Assembly (NCBI GenBank): GCA_911728435.2 | Contig: OU452199.1 | Span: 3,668,860 to 3,732,859 of the forward strand | Direction of reading: 5' to 3' | Source: Apoderus coryli | Lineage: Eukaryota > Arthropoda > Insecta > Coleoptera > Attelabidae | DNA: 64,000 bases | Part shown: positions 23,279 through 42,498 of the stretch, piece after piece | Numbering within the stretch: the stretch's first letter is position 1 | Layout of the letters: each line of letters begins with the position of its first letter | Position numbers and translations under genes: made by a program | Notes under the pieces: generated by a model | Database searches by the model: none | What the model saw: only the letters and a program-made list of their open reading frames with translations | Told to the model about the DNA's origin: nothing

Positions 23279-25246
23279 ATTATATTTTTTTAATTAATAA
23301 CGGCGGTATTACACGTAATTTTATACTAAAAATTATAACTGTAATTTACGAATAAGATATTATTAAAATTAAACAGATTATGAGTCAGTATCACGCAAAA
23401 TTGTTAAAATATTTAACACTACGATAAGTAAGATGATCAATCCTATTCGCCGTTGGAGGTGGTAACTAAATAAATAAAATCTGAACACGGTTTAAAAGGA
23501 ATCTTATCACTTATCACTGTATAGGTATTACTACAACATGATAGCAACACATATATAGGACGAATTACTTTAATAAATTAAAAATCAATAAAAATTTAAA
23601 GTCCAAAACACCAAAAATTAGTAACTCTTTGCGAAACACAATTAAAGCACTGCTGAAGCTAGTTAATAGTTAAGAGCAACAACTCCCATAAAATGTTATT
23701 GAGTTAAGCCGCATAAAGAATAAACAGTAAACAGCGTAGTGTTGTAGCGTAGCTTCCTTATTCTATCGTAGAATTGTCTACTGTGTAAAATATTTGATTT
23801 ATTCTTTTCCTTTTATTATATTATGGCTTCAGACCTTTGATTAGAAAAGCTTCAAACAGTTAATTTATAATTTACAACGAAAAGGCGTTAATCTTCTAGA
23901 AACTCAAATCAGCTAGGCTGATGTAACATGATTACTTATCGCTCATCTCACTTGAATTTTCAATAAAAGGTACGTTAAACTGTCAAAATTATCATTGACT
24001 ATGAGGTTAATTTCTCATTTTACTGTCAATCAAATTTATAAAACGGGCGTGCGTGACTGAGAGTTCAGTAAAAATTATGTCAGATATCAATGGGCAACAT
24101 AAAGCCTCTGAACTGTGGGTCAATGGGCGCCTTCAGTGCGGCACACTGATTTTTCAGCACTTCCAGCGGATTTTACGCAGCTATTTTGGGTCGCCTGAAT
24201 GCATCGCCGCGTTAGTTTTAAAAACAACTTATTGTTTTGTATAAATTGTAATATGTTATTTTCAGGTTTGTTAGAATTGGGATTGGCCTGTTAGAAACAT
24301 GGAGAATAATTTGTTCTGTTGTTACTGCGACAAATTTTAGGATATGAAGCTCAAGATTTCAATGGCTGCTGTGAATTAGCCTCAGCTAGCGCCAGCGCCT
24401 CACCGTTGAAATAAGGGCATGGTCAATATGCACCAAACTGTTTTATAATACTGAATTTATTATAAATGTTTTTTTTACATAATTATACGCACAAATCAAA
24501 CAATATATACTAACAAATGATAAATTAGTATTTTGATAACTCTTCGAAATCAAGATATACTTATTAAACTAAAAATAACACTAAGAGCATCACTAATACA
24601 AATACATATTATTATGCATTCAGGCATACAACTTACGATTCCCAATTTTGGAAGATGGGAATAGTGGCCAAAGATAGATAGTATTATCACAGAAGGAACT
24701 TCCTTCTTCGGGACTATTTACGTGTCAAACGACATTGCCCAGATAACGCTGGAGCCATGTAACGCTAGCCTTAGGTAACCCTAGACGCTAAGGAATATTG
24801 GGTGCTGTGGAACATGTTCTCTAATGTTCTAGAGCCTATAAGTATCAAATATCATTCCAGTTCCAGTTACAGCTTTGACAAGGAAAAAGAGAGTCATAGT
24901 TATGAATTTTGTGGTTATATTCATTTTCTAAAGAAAACGGAAATGTTCAAGTAATTATCAAACCACGAATTTTTATTATATATATTACACCAGACAACAC
25001 CTTTTAGAATCAGTTAATTACTCTAACTTTTAATTCTTTTAACCGTCATTTTAATACGCTGGATATAGACAGCGTTAACATTTTTGGCTGAACAAATTTC
25101 TCTCAGCGGTATATGCTGTCATAGATTCCAGCGGCTAAGCACTAGTGCGCAGTGAGCTAAGCCGCTCTGAATGCGCTCAATGACATTTTTAATTTTTAGG
25201 TTATTTAGTTTTTTGTTACTAGTATTATGTATTATTGAAGTTTGGT
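23279..25246. other. Divergent intergenic region of gene B and the 119-aa ORF
   Basis: The 5' ends of gene B (distal, minus) and the 119-aa/SLX4 locus (plus) face each other here, so promoters should lie within. I see no RNA gene. A GC-richer patch (24050-24230) and one at 24700-24810 look like unassigned repeats. A short frame at 24053-24244 has no recognisable similarity. Confidence 0.35.
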
Positions 25247-25664
25247 ATGGCAGACAGAAGTATTGATGTGAGGTTCCGAAAACCTAGAAGCACAAAAGGC
25301 ACCCCGTTTTATTCAATCCGCAATTATTTAGCTTTGGGTGCTTTAGCTGTATCTGGAGTATCCTGGATTCTCTTAGAGTAAGTACGTTTTAATGATAATA
25401 ATAATATCATGCCTAAACTTTTTATATTATTAAAGACAGTGGTCTGCAACTAAGAAAATCAAACAAACCAAACTTCAAGAACTGATGAAAGATCCTGAAA
25501 TAATTGAAATAAAAAAGAAACATGCTAGTTTATCCATAAATAATCCGGAATTAACTGGCCTGTTGCTTAAAGCTAGAGACAAAGAGTACAAGAAATATGC
25601 AGAGCAACAACCGAGGGCGCAAAATTGGTTCACGAAAATGTACTACTCTCAGCCAGACAATTAA
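25247..25664 (+). CDS. 119-aa single-pass, probably mitochondrial protein
   Basis: Two exons (25247-25377, 25436-25664) encode 119 aa. The start is the first ATG, in good context. The N-terminus is basic (RFRKPRSTKG), followed by one membrane segment (about residues 27-43, NYLALGALAVSGVSWILLE). A charged helical tail follows (KKIKQTKLQELMKDPEIIEI...) that ends WFTKMYYSQPDN. Basic N-terminus, single helix and a charged soluble tail are typical of small mitochondrial inner-membrane assembly factors, but I do not recognise the family. The last 68 bases overlap the probable SLX4 start in another frame, and the exon continues past the stop to a donor at 25683. The two ORFs may therefore share one transcript. 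Confidence 0.7.
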
Positions 25665-28600
25665 AACTTCAACTAATAATAGGTAAAAAACTCTATTTGT
25701 ATACAGTAGTTCTACTTTCTACTAATAGATTTGTATTTATGTTTTAGCTCATCTGTAGATAGTAACGTAGTTTCCAAGTATTTTAAAGCAGGAACCCCTA
25801 TAAGTAATACAATTTCAACAAAACAAAATGATTCATTTGAGTCACCCTATAAAAATATCTTATCAGAAAACACAAACTTAAAAACAAAGGAAAGTCCAAA
25901 CGAGGATCGAGATTTTAAAACACCACAGAAATTTAAAACCTCAAAAATGTCTAAAATCGTTGCTGATAAACCGAAAACAAAACGTGTGAGAGTTAAAAAA
26001 TCTACAGCCAAACAGCAAGAAACCATTTTAAAAATGTTAAAAAGAGAAAACAGTGATACAAATCCTGAACATTTACAGATAGCTCTAGCTTTGTCTGAGT
26101 CCAGTTACCAATTGGAATGTAAGGATGATTTATCAACGAACCTTGTAAATAAGAAACCTGCAAATTTAACAGTTTCACTGGAACAGTTTGGTTTTACCAA
26201 GTCGGGTAATTCTAGGTTGGCAGTTGAGAAAAGACGCATTGAGGTTAGTTATCGTTAGACCAGAACATATTTTCTTTCTGTTTTACGAAAATTATGACAT
26301 AATTATATTATTTTTTGAGTTTGAATAGATGTTTTACAATTTTAGGTGCCCAAAAAACGTAACAAACTATCACGATTTGCATTTGTAACACCAATTTTAA
26401 AACTTCGGACTGAAGAAGAACGTCAAGCACTGATTAATTCAAAAATTTCCCAGATACTTAGTCAATCACAAGCATCAGAATATTTACGCACCCCTGAGAC
26501 ATCTTTAAATAGTGTCATATTACATCATTTCTGGAATAAATCTAAAGATATTTTTAATATAGATACAATTTACCATACTAATAGATTTTACGCAAACTCG
26601 ATTAATGTAGAAAAAGCGACAAACAAAACCTGTGGTTCCTTATTACGAAATCTGAGTACAATATATGGAATTAGTGATGTATCTGAAGAAACTTCAAATA
26701 TCAAATTATCACGTGAAGATTCAGGTGTTTATTCTTCCAGTAATAGTGTTCTTTCTAGAGGTTCAACTGTTGAAGATCTTGATCACTTAAATCTTTCAAA
26801 AACTGATTCAGACAATAAAAATGGTGCCCAAAATAGTTTCACACTAGTGGAAACATCTAATGGTGGATGTATTTCTCCTGATTTGTTTGGGTCTTCCGAT
26901 GAAGACAGTTTTAGACGTACTGAATCAGAAATAATAGAATGTGTGCTAGATTCAAGCATTGAGAATCAGACTGATACATGTTTCAATCACAAAAACACAT
27001 TGGAAATATTCAGCGGTTCCACAGACTGGCTGAATAATGAAGATATTCGTTTACCAACAGAACACAATAGCAAAGATTTTACCAAAGGTTCTGTAAATAC
27101 GCCTAAAACTACCGAAAACGGAGCTAAACTTGTGGAAGAAACTCTATCTTCAGATGAAACCACACATTTGTCTCAAAACGAAAAAGACTCCAATGCTATA
27201 TCAGTATTTAATGATGACACGCTTTCCATATCTTCAGTTGAACCAAATCAGTGTGAAAGAGAAGAAAAAGACCTTCCGAAAACACGTTTATCTAGTGAAG
27301 ATAATTTGTCACAATTTGGGGAAAATCAAACTAGATTAGAATCGCAACGTCCACAATTATTGAACACAAAAACTAATTCTAAAGAAAATCAGTCAAATGA
27401 AGAATCACTTTTAGAAGAACGATTTAACATTTCGTTGTTAAAAGCACCAGAACCAATTGAAATATCTGATGATGAAACTTCTTCCAATTCTTCCGGGCAT
27501 TCTGCATCTAGAGCAAATTGCTTGGTAGGCAAAACACGACACAAATCTTTGAGTCCTATCCAGTTTGAGGAACATTTTTTCGATACGACACTCAGATCTA
27601 TAGAAATACCGAATGACGTTCAAATAGAAAACAAGTCTAAGTTGTATGAATCTTTTGATAGTGCGCATGCTCTGAATGTGACGGATTACGTCAATAACCT
27701 ATTGAATTGTGAACATTCTAACACCGAAGCGTCGTTTAACACAAAAATAGAGACTCCAGATAACGAAAATACGGGGTTAAATGAAGATGATATTGAAGAT
27801 CATGGTTTGAGTCAATTGTCGCAAGAAATTAATGATGACGAGCTGGACTACTCATGCAACTACGTTAGTAGTTATTCCACTCATGTTTTGGTGGATGCTG
27901 ATTCTGATAATGAGCAACACAGATTAACCAATGACGACTGCAATGAGAGGAGGAGCAAATTATACTGTGACAAGGAATTAAACTCTAGCGCTGGTGATGT
28001 TGATGAGATTGACAGTCTACGAAAAACGACAGATAGACTTCTTAATAATCTGTGCAACTTTATAGGAAGTCCAATAACTGAACTTAGTGATGCGAATGAT
28101 TGCGTCCTACGAAATCCAGAAGAAGAAAGCTTGGCAATTCATAACAACGAATTTATTGATGACAATGATTTTGAAGTAAGCAAAGTATTAGAATATGAAA
28201 ATGCTGTTAGTACATCTTTAAAATCGAGTCAGAATGTAGCCGCCGCGTCAAGTCAAATGAACTCAGTAGACACTCCTGAGAGTAATCTAGTGATTAAAAG
28301 AGACAACATAACACCGATGCCTGAATATACGCGAATGAATACCCCAAATATTCATAAGGAATTGGAAAAGTTCGGCTTAAAACGGATGAAAAGGAAACGT
28401 GGTGTGAAATTGTTAGAATATATTTATGATGCGACTCATCCTATTATTAACGATGGCGAATGTGAGATACAGGATACCGAAGACGTATGTAATGTGGTGA
28501 AGAAACGTAGGAGTAGTGGGGTTGAGGCGATTCCAGATGATGTTGGTACAGTAGCGATTGTTGGCGACGATCTTTTAAAGGAGTGAGTTTTTTATATGAT

Positions 28601-30787
28601 ATAGTAGAACGTTCCATAATAATGTAAAAAAAGTTAAATGTTTACTTTCTGTTTGCCTACAAGGGTTGCTATTTATGTATTGAGAACTGGCAACACTGGT
28701 ATTGCCAGGTGAAATCTGTCACCGTCATCTTGAAGTTTGACATTTTTGACAGTATACGCACTGAGAACGTTTTGACGTGCGAGCAGATTGTGTTAGTTAC
28801 AGTAAGTTGAAAAGTTCATCTCGGCTAAAAAATTGAGTTAAATCGCAACAATTTTCGAGCTATGATTTATTATGACTTTCGACATGGTCTAACGCAACAA
28901 TCAACTTAATGTAACTTTTGGCGATAAAGCACCATCCAAGGCCACTGTATAGCGCTGGTACACTGAATTTAAACGTGGCCGTAGTTCGCTCTCGGATGAA
29001 GTTAAAGATGGTCGTTGTGCCCGAAACCATTGATGCTGTGCGAACAACTAATTGAAGAAGATCGTCATGTGCCTTATCGTGAAATCGAGGCAAGTTTAAG
29101 CAATACTATGACCCGCATATATACATAAGATTTTGCACGAACATTTACAGACCCAACTTGGCACCCAATTATTTCTTCTTAATGCCACTAATTAAAAATA
29201 AACTGCGTGGACAGCGATTTTCATGGCCCGAAGAAGCGGTTGAGGCCTTCAAAAACCCTGTTTTAGAGCTATCGTTTTCTGACTGGTCAAAATGCATGCC
29301 AAAGTGTATAGATCTTAAAGGAGAATATATTTAAAAGCAATAACAATATTTTGATAAAATTAATTCGTTTGTTGTTTCTATTCTCAATACATAAATAGCA
29401 GCAACCCTAGTACAAGTGGTACTAAAATAATTCATGATTATTTCAATAACTTGCTCGAAGGGACAATTACATAAACCACAATTTTCGAAACACATTTGTT
29501 GTTATTTCTAAGTGAAGTGACATTATCTCTTACTATTCGAGAGCTTGGGTGCTCGCTGTCCAGGGTCATATATCTCGTCAGAAGGCTTGCGCAGAGTGTT
29601 TCAATCGCCAGTCTGTTGACGGTATATCACGGTTATTTTGTTTTCCGTATGTCGTATGGTATTTTGAACTGGAGACATAGTTCCCATGCAATGAAAATCT
29701 TCAAGCTACAGAGGAGATGTTTACGTACAATGTTGGGGCTCGGTTGGCGTGACTGCTGTAAAAAGTATTTTGTTGAACACGGACTACTTACTTTGCCTTC
29801 CTTGTACATCTTAAACTGTCTTGACTACATTCGAACCAATGCCTCGCATTTCACTGTTAACTCTGATATTATGGTACGCGAAATCGAAATGACATATTGC
29901 CTGAATTTCACCGCCTATTGAGGACTAGGAAAGGTTCTGACTATTATTGTGTTAAATTTTATAATAAGCTGCCGTCTCACATAAAGAACTTTGGTGAAGT
30001 CCAGTTTAACAAAAGTATTAAATCATTTTTGATATCTCAAGCTTTTTATACCTTTGAGGACTATTTCAGAAGCGATATTGTAAGATTTTTCTAGATTTTA
30101 GTTTGTTTTATGTTGTTGCTATTTTAATTTGTTTGTAAGCCTTTCTTTGTTGCTGTAACTTTGATTGATTAATTTTTGTTCTTTTTTGACGTACTATACA
30201 TGTTTTGTAACATAAGATGGTGAATAAATATATCTATCTATATTCGCAGTGTGGCAATTTCAAAAAATAAACCTCTAAAAAGCACTCTCTGTATTAACTT
30301 AGTTGATTAAGGACTGGTGAAGCTCATTGAGCTTTATAGATAAGTTTATATTTGTTTTGTTTCTTAACCATTTTTTTTTAGTGAGATTGAACTGTTTTTC
30401 GAGCGTAAATCGTCAGCGAAAATATCGACCTGTCAGGTTCCATTACAAATAGTTTGGCATAATTTTTTGGCATGTAATCGAGATATTCATGAACAAATAT
30501 TACTGTATGAGCCGTTACATTTGGAGAAAATACATTTGTTGTTGAAAGGAATTGGATTCAAATTTAATATTCAGGTAAATCCGAGGTTAGATGCTTACGA
30601 TCTTTTATAGAAATTGACTCAAACGGTAAAGATGGCACCCTAACTTTTAATGAAGATATCACTATCTTAGAAATTGTATTACCTATAAGTAGTTATGTTT
30701 TTTATTTTTTAGGACTTGCTAACGTTTTTTGATAGAAAATGTATTACTGTCAGAACTAACAAGGTACAGACAAAACAAAAAAGTTAG
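25597..30787 (+). CDS. SLX4: SLX4 / MUS312 nuclease scaffold
   Basis: Five exons (25597-25682, 25748-26243, 26346-28582, 30382-30574, 30713-30787) give 1028 aa; all phases agree. SLX4 is the nuclear scaffold for SLX1, MUS81-EME1 and XPF-ERCC1 in Holliday-junction resolution and crosslink repair. A long acidic, Ser/Asn-rich disordered middle is followed by a SAP-like motif (about residues 860-890, LEKFGLKRMKRKRGVKLLEY). The C-terminal SLX1-binding domain (about 941-1028) reads WHNFLACNRDIHEQILLYEP...DLLTFFDRKCITV. The proposed ATG (25597) lies inside the upstream 119-aa ORF, +1 frame; translation from a later Met is possible. The fourth intron holds a deleted mariner and a LINE 3' fragment. 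Confidence 0.85.
28659..29411 (+). mobile_element. Mariner with internal deletion
   Basis: Inverted ends: CAAGGGTTGCTATTTATGTATTGAGAA at 28660 and its inverse (TTCTCAATACATAAATAGCA...CAACCCT) at 29381-29409, next to TA. Inside, plus-strand frames show the mariner transposase N-terminus (FGDKAPSKATVYRWYTEF and KRGRSSLSDE, about 28918-29000). This joins directly to its C-terminal end (PLIKNKLRGQRFSWPEEAVE and CIDLKGEY, about 29190-29330). The catalytic core between them is missing and several frameshifts are present. Lies in the long SLX4 intron. Confidence 0.8.
29540..30241 (+). mobile_element. LINE 3' fragment, same family as 2690-4735
   Basis: From GCTTGGGTGCTCGCTGTCCA (29543) to the ATCT tail (30230-30241) this copy is nearly identical to 4022-4731. 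It differs by scattered substitutions and small indels, including lost bases near 29870. It is a 5'-truncated insertion encoding only the C-terminal part of ORF2. The ATCT tail confirms insertion by target-primed reverse transcription. SLX4 intron. Confidence 0.85.
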
Positions 30788-30927
30788 ATTTTAAGATTAA
30801 TAGTAAAATTCAAAGCCAAATATAGGCGGGCTTTAAATTTTACTATTAATCTTTTTGCAAACTATCATTTCATATCTTTTAAAGTAGTATTTTTAAACAA
30901 TGTAAGTAGTGTGTTATATTTTAATTT

Positions 30928-30933
30928 AATAAA
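30928..30933 (+). other. Poly(A) signal of SLX4
   Basis: AATAAA lies 141 bases after the SLX4 stop. It is close to the oppositely oriented ISCU signal at 31022-31027, so the two 3' ends nearly meet. Confidence 0.55.
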
Positions 30934-31021
30934 TTATATGGTTATTGCGTAATCTTTTAGTATCGACCTAGTACCTACCTCCTAGTCTTGTAATAAAAAG
31001 TGTGTGTTAAGCTTTGTCATT

Positions 31022-31027
31022 TTTATT
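31022..31027 (-). other. Poly(A) signal of ISCU
   Basis: AATAAA on the minus strand lies about 90 bases after the ISCU stop codon. Confidence 0.55.
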
Positions 31028-31116
31028 TTCTTTGAACTAAATACAATTTAATATTTCTCTAATCCAACTATTTCATTTTTTACATATCACAATCATAAAA
31101 ACACTAGTATACAACT

Positions 31117-31581
31117 TTACTGTGTTGCTTCTTCCTTCTTTTTTTGTTTAATGCGGTAGTCAGACAGCGCAGCCTTTATAGCATCTTCCGCTAACATTGA
31201 ACAATGTAGTTTAACCGGTGGCAAAGACAACTCCTTAGCAATTTCAGTGTTTTTCAGATGTATAGCTTCGTCAACTGTCTTTCCCTTGACCCATTCGGTG
31301 GTGAAAGAGCTGCTTGCTATGGCTGACCCGCAACCGAATGTTTTGAACTTTGCGTCAACAATTTTTCCGTTCTCATCGACTTTAATTTGGAGTTTCATTA
31401 CATCGCCACAGGCCGGAGCACCAACAAGACCTGTACCGACGCTTTCATCGTTTTTGTCTAATGATCCAACATTGCGCGGATTCTCGTAATGTTCGATGAC
31501 TTTGGGGTGATAGGATGCAGTTACCACTTTGACGGGGCTGTTGATTGCACGTAAAAGTTTCGAAGATGCGTTCAAAGCCAT
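31117..31581 (-). CDS. ISCU: ISCU iron-sulfur cluster scaffold
   Basis: An intronless 154-aa frame encodes the mitochondrial scaffold on which NFS1-ISD11-ACP, frataxin and ferredoxin build [2Fe-2S] clusters before transfer by HSC20/HSPA9. The cluster ligands are present: Cys58 (GAPACGD, with Asp60), Cys84 (FKTFGCGSAIASSS) and His126-Cys127 in LPPVKLHCSM, the chaperone-binding LPPVK motif included. Met129 is kept as in other eukaryotic ISCU proteins. Residues 1-24 are basic and Ser-rich without acids, a mitochondrial presequence. Length is normal. Head-to-head with AARS2 (485 bp apart) and tail-to-tail with SLX4. The lack of introns is notable beside intron-rich neighbours, but the frame is intact. 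Confidence 0.97.
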   Translation of the reverse strand: MALNASSKLLRAINSPVKVVTASYHPKVIEHYENPRNVGSLDKNDESVGTGLVGAPACGDVMKLQIKVDENGKIVDAKFKTFGCGSAIASSSFTTEWVKGKTVDEAIHLKNTEIAKELSLPPVKLHCSMLAEDAIKAALSDYRIKQKKKEEATQ

Positions 31582-32066
31582 AATTTTGGCTTGTAAATGT
31601 TTATAATATTTTAAATACTAATTTATTTGGATATTATAGCTTTACTAATAATAAAACGAACCAATCAGCTGTTATATGTGACTAACTTCAAAGAACTAGA
31701 CAACAAACAAAATGGTTGATAAATTAAAATTGCGCATTGTCATTGTTTTTAAAGAAAATTTAATTTAATTATTAAGTAGCGAATCTCTATGATGAGAATG
31801 TAAATCCCCAGGAATGAATAATTCTTTGGGATCATTGTAGACAATGCCGGGAGTTAAATCATCCAAAGAAGTGAGGCAATACTTTGCTAATTGATTAGGC
31901 CCGCCTCGCTTCTCCTGTCAATCTACTCACCGATATTCAAAAATTAACACCCTGGTTCAAGAAGTAGGAGTTATATTTTAATAGGTTATGTTATGATTTG
32001 AATGTACATAACCTAAAATATAAACAAAATATATATTTTTTTTAAATTTTCTGTAAAAATATAAAA
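31582..32066. promoter_or_regulatory. Shared ISCU/AARS2 promoter region
   Basis: The two start codons diverge from this 485-bp gap. It contains a CCAAT box in NF-Y context (ACCAATCAG at about 31659-31667) near ISCU, and a GC-rich patch (GGCCCGCCTCGC, about 31900) between the genes. No TATA box is obvious. A bidirectional promoter is inferred from geometry. Confidence 0.5.
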
Positions 32067-39317
<7,251 letters not shown>

Positions 39318-39343
39318 ATTGTTACTATGTTTATAATAATGAT

Positions 39344-39362
39344 AATAAATTCTATTAATAAA
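39344..39362 (+). other. Poly(A) signals of AARS2
   Basis: Two AATAAA hexamers (39344-39349 and 39357-39362) follow the AARS2 stop by 27 and 40 bases. Confidence 0.6.
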
Positions 39363-39787
39363 ACAAATTTGTACCTATGTGTTATATTTCAACATTTATT
39401 TTTCTTAACAATATACTTAATCCTACAATAATAATACTTTAATTTGCATTTGATTTGAAAATAAATATGTGCTAAATAACACCAATAAATGATTTTAGCT
39501 AAGTGTTAATGATTTCCTGCTTAAATTCGATGTTAGGGTACAAAAATTGGCAATGGTAGGTAATTGGTTTAAAAGAAAAACACTTGTTTACATTTCACAT
39601 GTTGATTTATGACCTAATGCGCAGTACACCTAATTTGTTTTCCAACATGAATAGCAATCCTGTTTTTTCAACTGGAACGTTGCCACAAACGTGCTTGAGA
39701 AATTTGACATAAAACTACGAGGCATTTGTCAATGTCAGAAATTTTTTTAGACAATCAGAGTGTCATAGTGATTGAAAACTACCCTAA

Positions 39788-40343
39788 GGCGCAATGCACA
39801 CTGAACGGACGCGGGCGATGACGGGGCAGGGACGTAACGGAGACGTGACGTGTGCCAATCCATACAGAAGGGGCGCGGTAGTGACGAGAAATTTCGGTCA
39901 GTACGTGGAATACCGAGGTAAAGTTTGGAGAGTCATCGTTTTGTCTACAAACGTGGTTACCGACTGGTTTAGAACATGGATTATTCAAGTACTGATGAAA
40001 ATATGTTGGATTGGGTGTACGTGACTAATGTGCAAAAAGACAGACAATTTTGGGTTCATCCGTTGTGGTTAAAGAAGGGGCAAACTAGTGGAACATTCAA
40101 CGATTATTAAATCCAATATCGTCTCGCATTCTACTACTATTTTCTTTACTACGCACCAATAGTACAACGGGCGCCGGTCTGTTCCTGTACGCCACGAGTG
40201 ACTGAAAGGAGACGTGGCAAGGGCGGGATGGTAGCCGACAGCGCCACGTCGCCTCTGTATGCATTGGACCATTTAATTACATAGAAGAGACGTAGAAGCG
40301 ACCTAAGTCCTCGATTGACCGATTGTTCAGTGTGCATTGCGCC
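39788..40343 (+). mobile_element. PIF/Harbinger element, deleted
   Basis: TIRs GGCGCAATGCACACTGAAC at 39788 and inverted ending at 40343, each bordered by TAA (39785-39787, 40344-40346), the 3-bp duplication of this superfamily. Inside, a plus-strand stretch reads MDYSSTDENMLDWVYV...RQFWVHPLWLKKGQTSGTF (about 39975-40100). This is the start of a HARBI1-like transposase (xxxWVHPxxxxRxxxGxF). The rest of the transposase is deleted. GC-rich compared with surroundings. Confidence 0.8.
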
Positions 40344-40346
40344 TAA

Positions 40347-42200
40347 GGTAGTTCTCAGTTAAATGGTGAAATGATTGGATCAAAATTTAATTGGTTATTT
40401 CACTTCAATAGATATTTCTTATAAATTTCGGTCGAGCTAACTTAGTGTATTTAGCACACTGCTTCAATTCTTTTACAGGCTGCTTGCAATATGCTTGTAT
40501 AACATGTTCAGACATCTTTTGCAGATGTTGTTATATATTGTTGTAGACGCAATATTTGTGGATTATAGGAAGTAGCCAACCCAACGTGTCGTTCAATTAT
40601 TTCAGCATCTCCAGGGCTCTGCTGTTGCACCTTATGCTGATGGCTGTCATGAACATGTTATGCAAGCAAATTGCAATCAAACTGTAACATAATTATTGAA
40701 GAACTGGGCTAAATCTACACTAAGAATACACCAATACAAACCTTATTTTATAGTAGACATATTCAAATGCGACGATATGATAGCTATAAAAGTTTCATGT
40801 TTTAGAAAACAAATTTGGATCGACTACCTACTCATAAATAAGCTAACTTACAACTTCACAAATGTATTATTATTGCTAAAATAAAAAATATAGCTTTGTA
40901 TATTAATATGCAATAAGCAAACACAGCATTTTGAGGACGTAATTCAATGTTATTCATAACTAGCAAAATATCTTTATGTGTATGAACTTTTATACAATAA
41001 TTTCTGTAGCTATCACAAATTTCTGAATTGTTACTTCTAAGTGACAAAACACACGGGTGAACGGACAAAAACTCACAGGCAAAACTTTAATATGGACCGT
41101 TGTGATTCATAAACTCCTATCATTCCAGATATTGAATTCTCGATTAGTCTTTTGTGTACGAACAATCGAACAATTTTTAACCTGCAAATGTATACCTACT
41201 TACTTTAATATGGGATTTAAATCACAACAGTCCCTACTTTGTGTCAATAATGTGCTTCACAACGATGACAAAAATACAGTGATTTGTACTCCAGAATTGC
41301 GTTTCATTAGAATCTAAGTAACATATATGAAAGCATTTTGTATCTGTAAGTGTTAATGGTAAATCTAACCTCACTTTTATTTTGTTACATATAAATATAT
41401 ATTACTAAAAAACTATCCTATAATATTACAAATACAAGTAGTACAGTCTTAGTCGCTACATTATTTATAGTGTTATTAATTATGCCATATTACTATATGT
41501 AAATTCAATAACATTACTATTATTAGTCATAAAAAAATAATTTCAAAAACAACTATTCATTCATTAGTAGATAATAATTATTACAATTATGTCAACATGT
41601 TCTATTAAAAAACTTATTTTCACATACTATGTTGTTAATTTTTATATAAATATTATGTATTTAAACTTTATTCATATTTTTATAATTTAATGATTCCAAC
41701 CTTTGACTAGGAATTCTAATCCTAGTCAAAGACTCCAACAAATACATCGTTTTTAAGGTTATTAGATTATTTTTGTAAACGAGCGCAATTATGATTTGTT
41801 TAAACAGTAATGAGGGTGAGTTATAAAACAGATGTTTAACTAAAATGTTAAATATAGTTGCTGGAAAAATTTCGTAGCCTTTATTGCCGATTCCTCAGGC
41901 ACTTAAGCTGAAGAAGCGGCAATAAATGCTGCGAAACGTCGTATATAGAGTAATAGTTGAAGTTGTTGCGAAATTTTTCCAATAATTTTACACCTAAGAA
42001 GGGCACGAATAATAAGAATGGTTAAATATAGTCCCATTGAGCTGGTGGAGCTTCTACCAGGTGCTAAACAAAACCAGTGCATTTCATATGTTAATATTAT
42101 TGAGCGTTCACTTGATGAGGATGCCTGTATACTTGTAAAACACGGAGAGCCAAAAGATGGATGAACGAGAATAAGGCAGATATTTATTTAGGTGATCAAA
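40347..42200. other. AT-rich intergenic, no gene seen
   Basis: No gene is supported. A small hairpin (TTTGACTAGGAATTC / AATCCTAGTCAAAG) lies at about 41700-41732. A patch at 41870-41960 (GCCGATTCCTCAGGCAC...GAAGAAGCGGCAA) resembles repeat segments also seen near 13925-13960. Confidence 0.35.
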
Positions 42201-42216
42201 TGGTTGCTTAATCACA

Positions 42217-42498
42217 ATGGATATTTTAAACGTACCACATTATACACTCTGGGTGTATTACCCTCTTTTTATTATTCCGGCATTATTATTTTATTATTAT
42301 TATCTCTTGGATTTAAAGATCTGTAAAAGAATTAGCAAGCTGACTAAATTATCAGTGTCCACAATAATTTATCGCGTGATTAGAGAGGGAAATGTAATCG
42401 ACTATAGTGTAAAAAGAAAACGTATTGGACAAAAATTAAACAAATTGATGACGAAGGTAGGGCCTTCATTAGGAAAATTATCTGTAATGTTTTTATAA
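42217..42498 (+). pseudogene. Unassigned 93-codon frame with HTH-like segment
   Basis: The frame holds a hydrophobic stretch (YPLFIIPALLFYYYYLL) followed by ISKLTKLSVSTIIYRVIREG. The latter looks like the helix-turn-helix of a DDE transposase N-terminus. No flanking exons or TIRs were identified, so it is most likely a transposon relic. Confidence 0.3.

Noticed and set aside
24053..24244. 63-codon frame in GC-richer sequence
   Set aside because: No recognisable domain, no splice context; probably repeat-derived.
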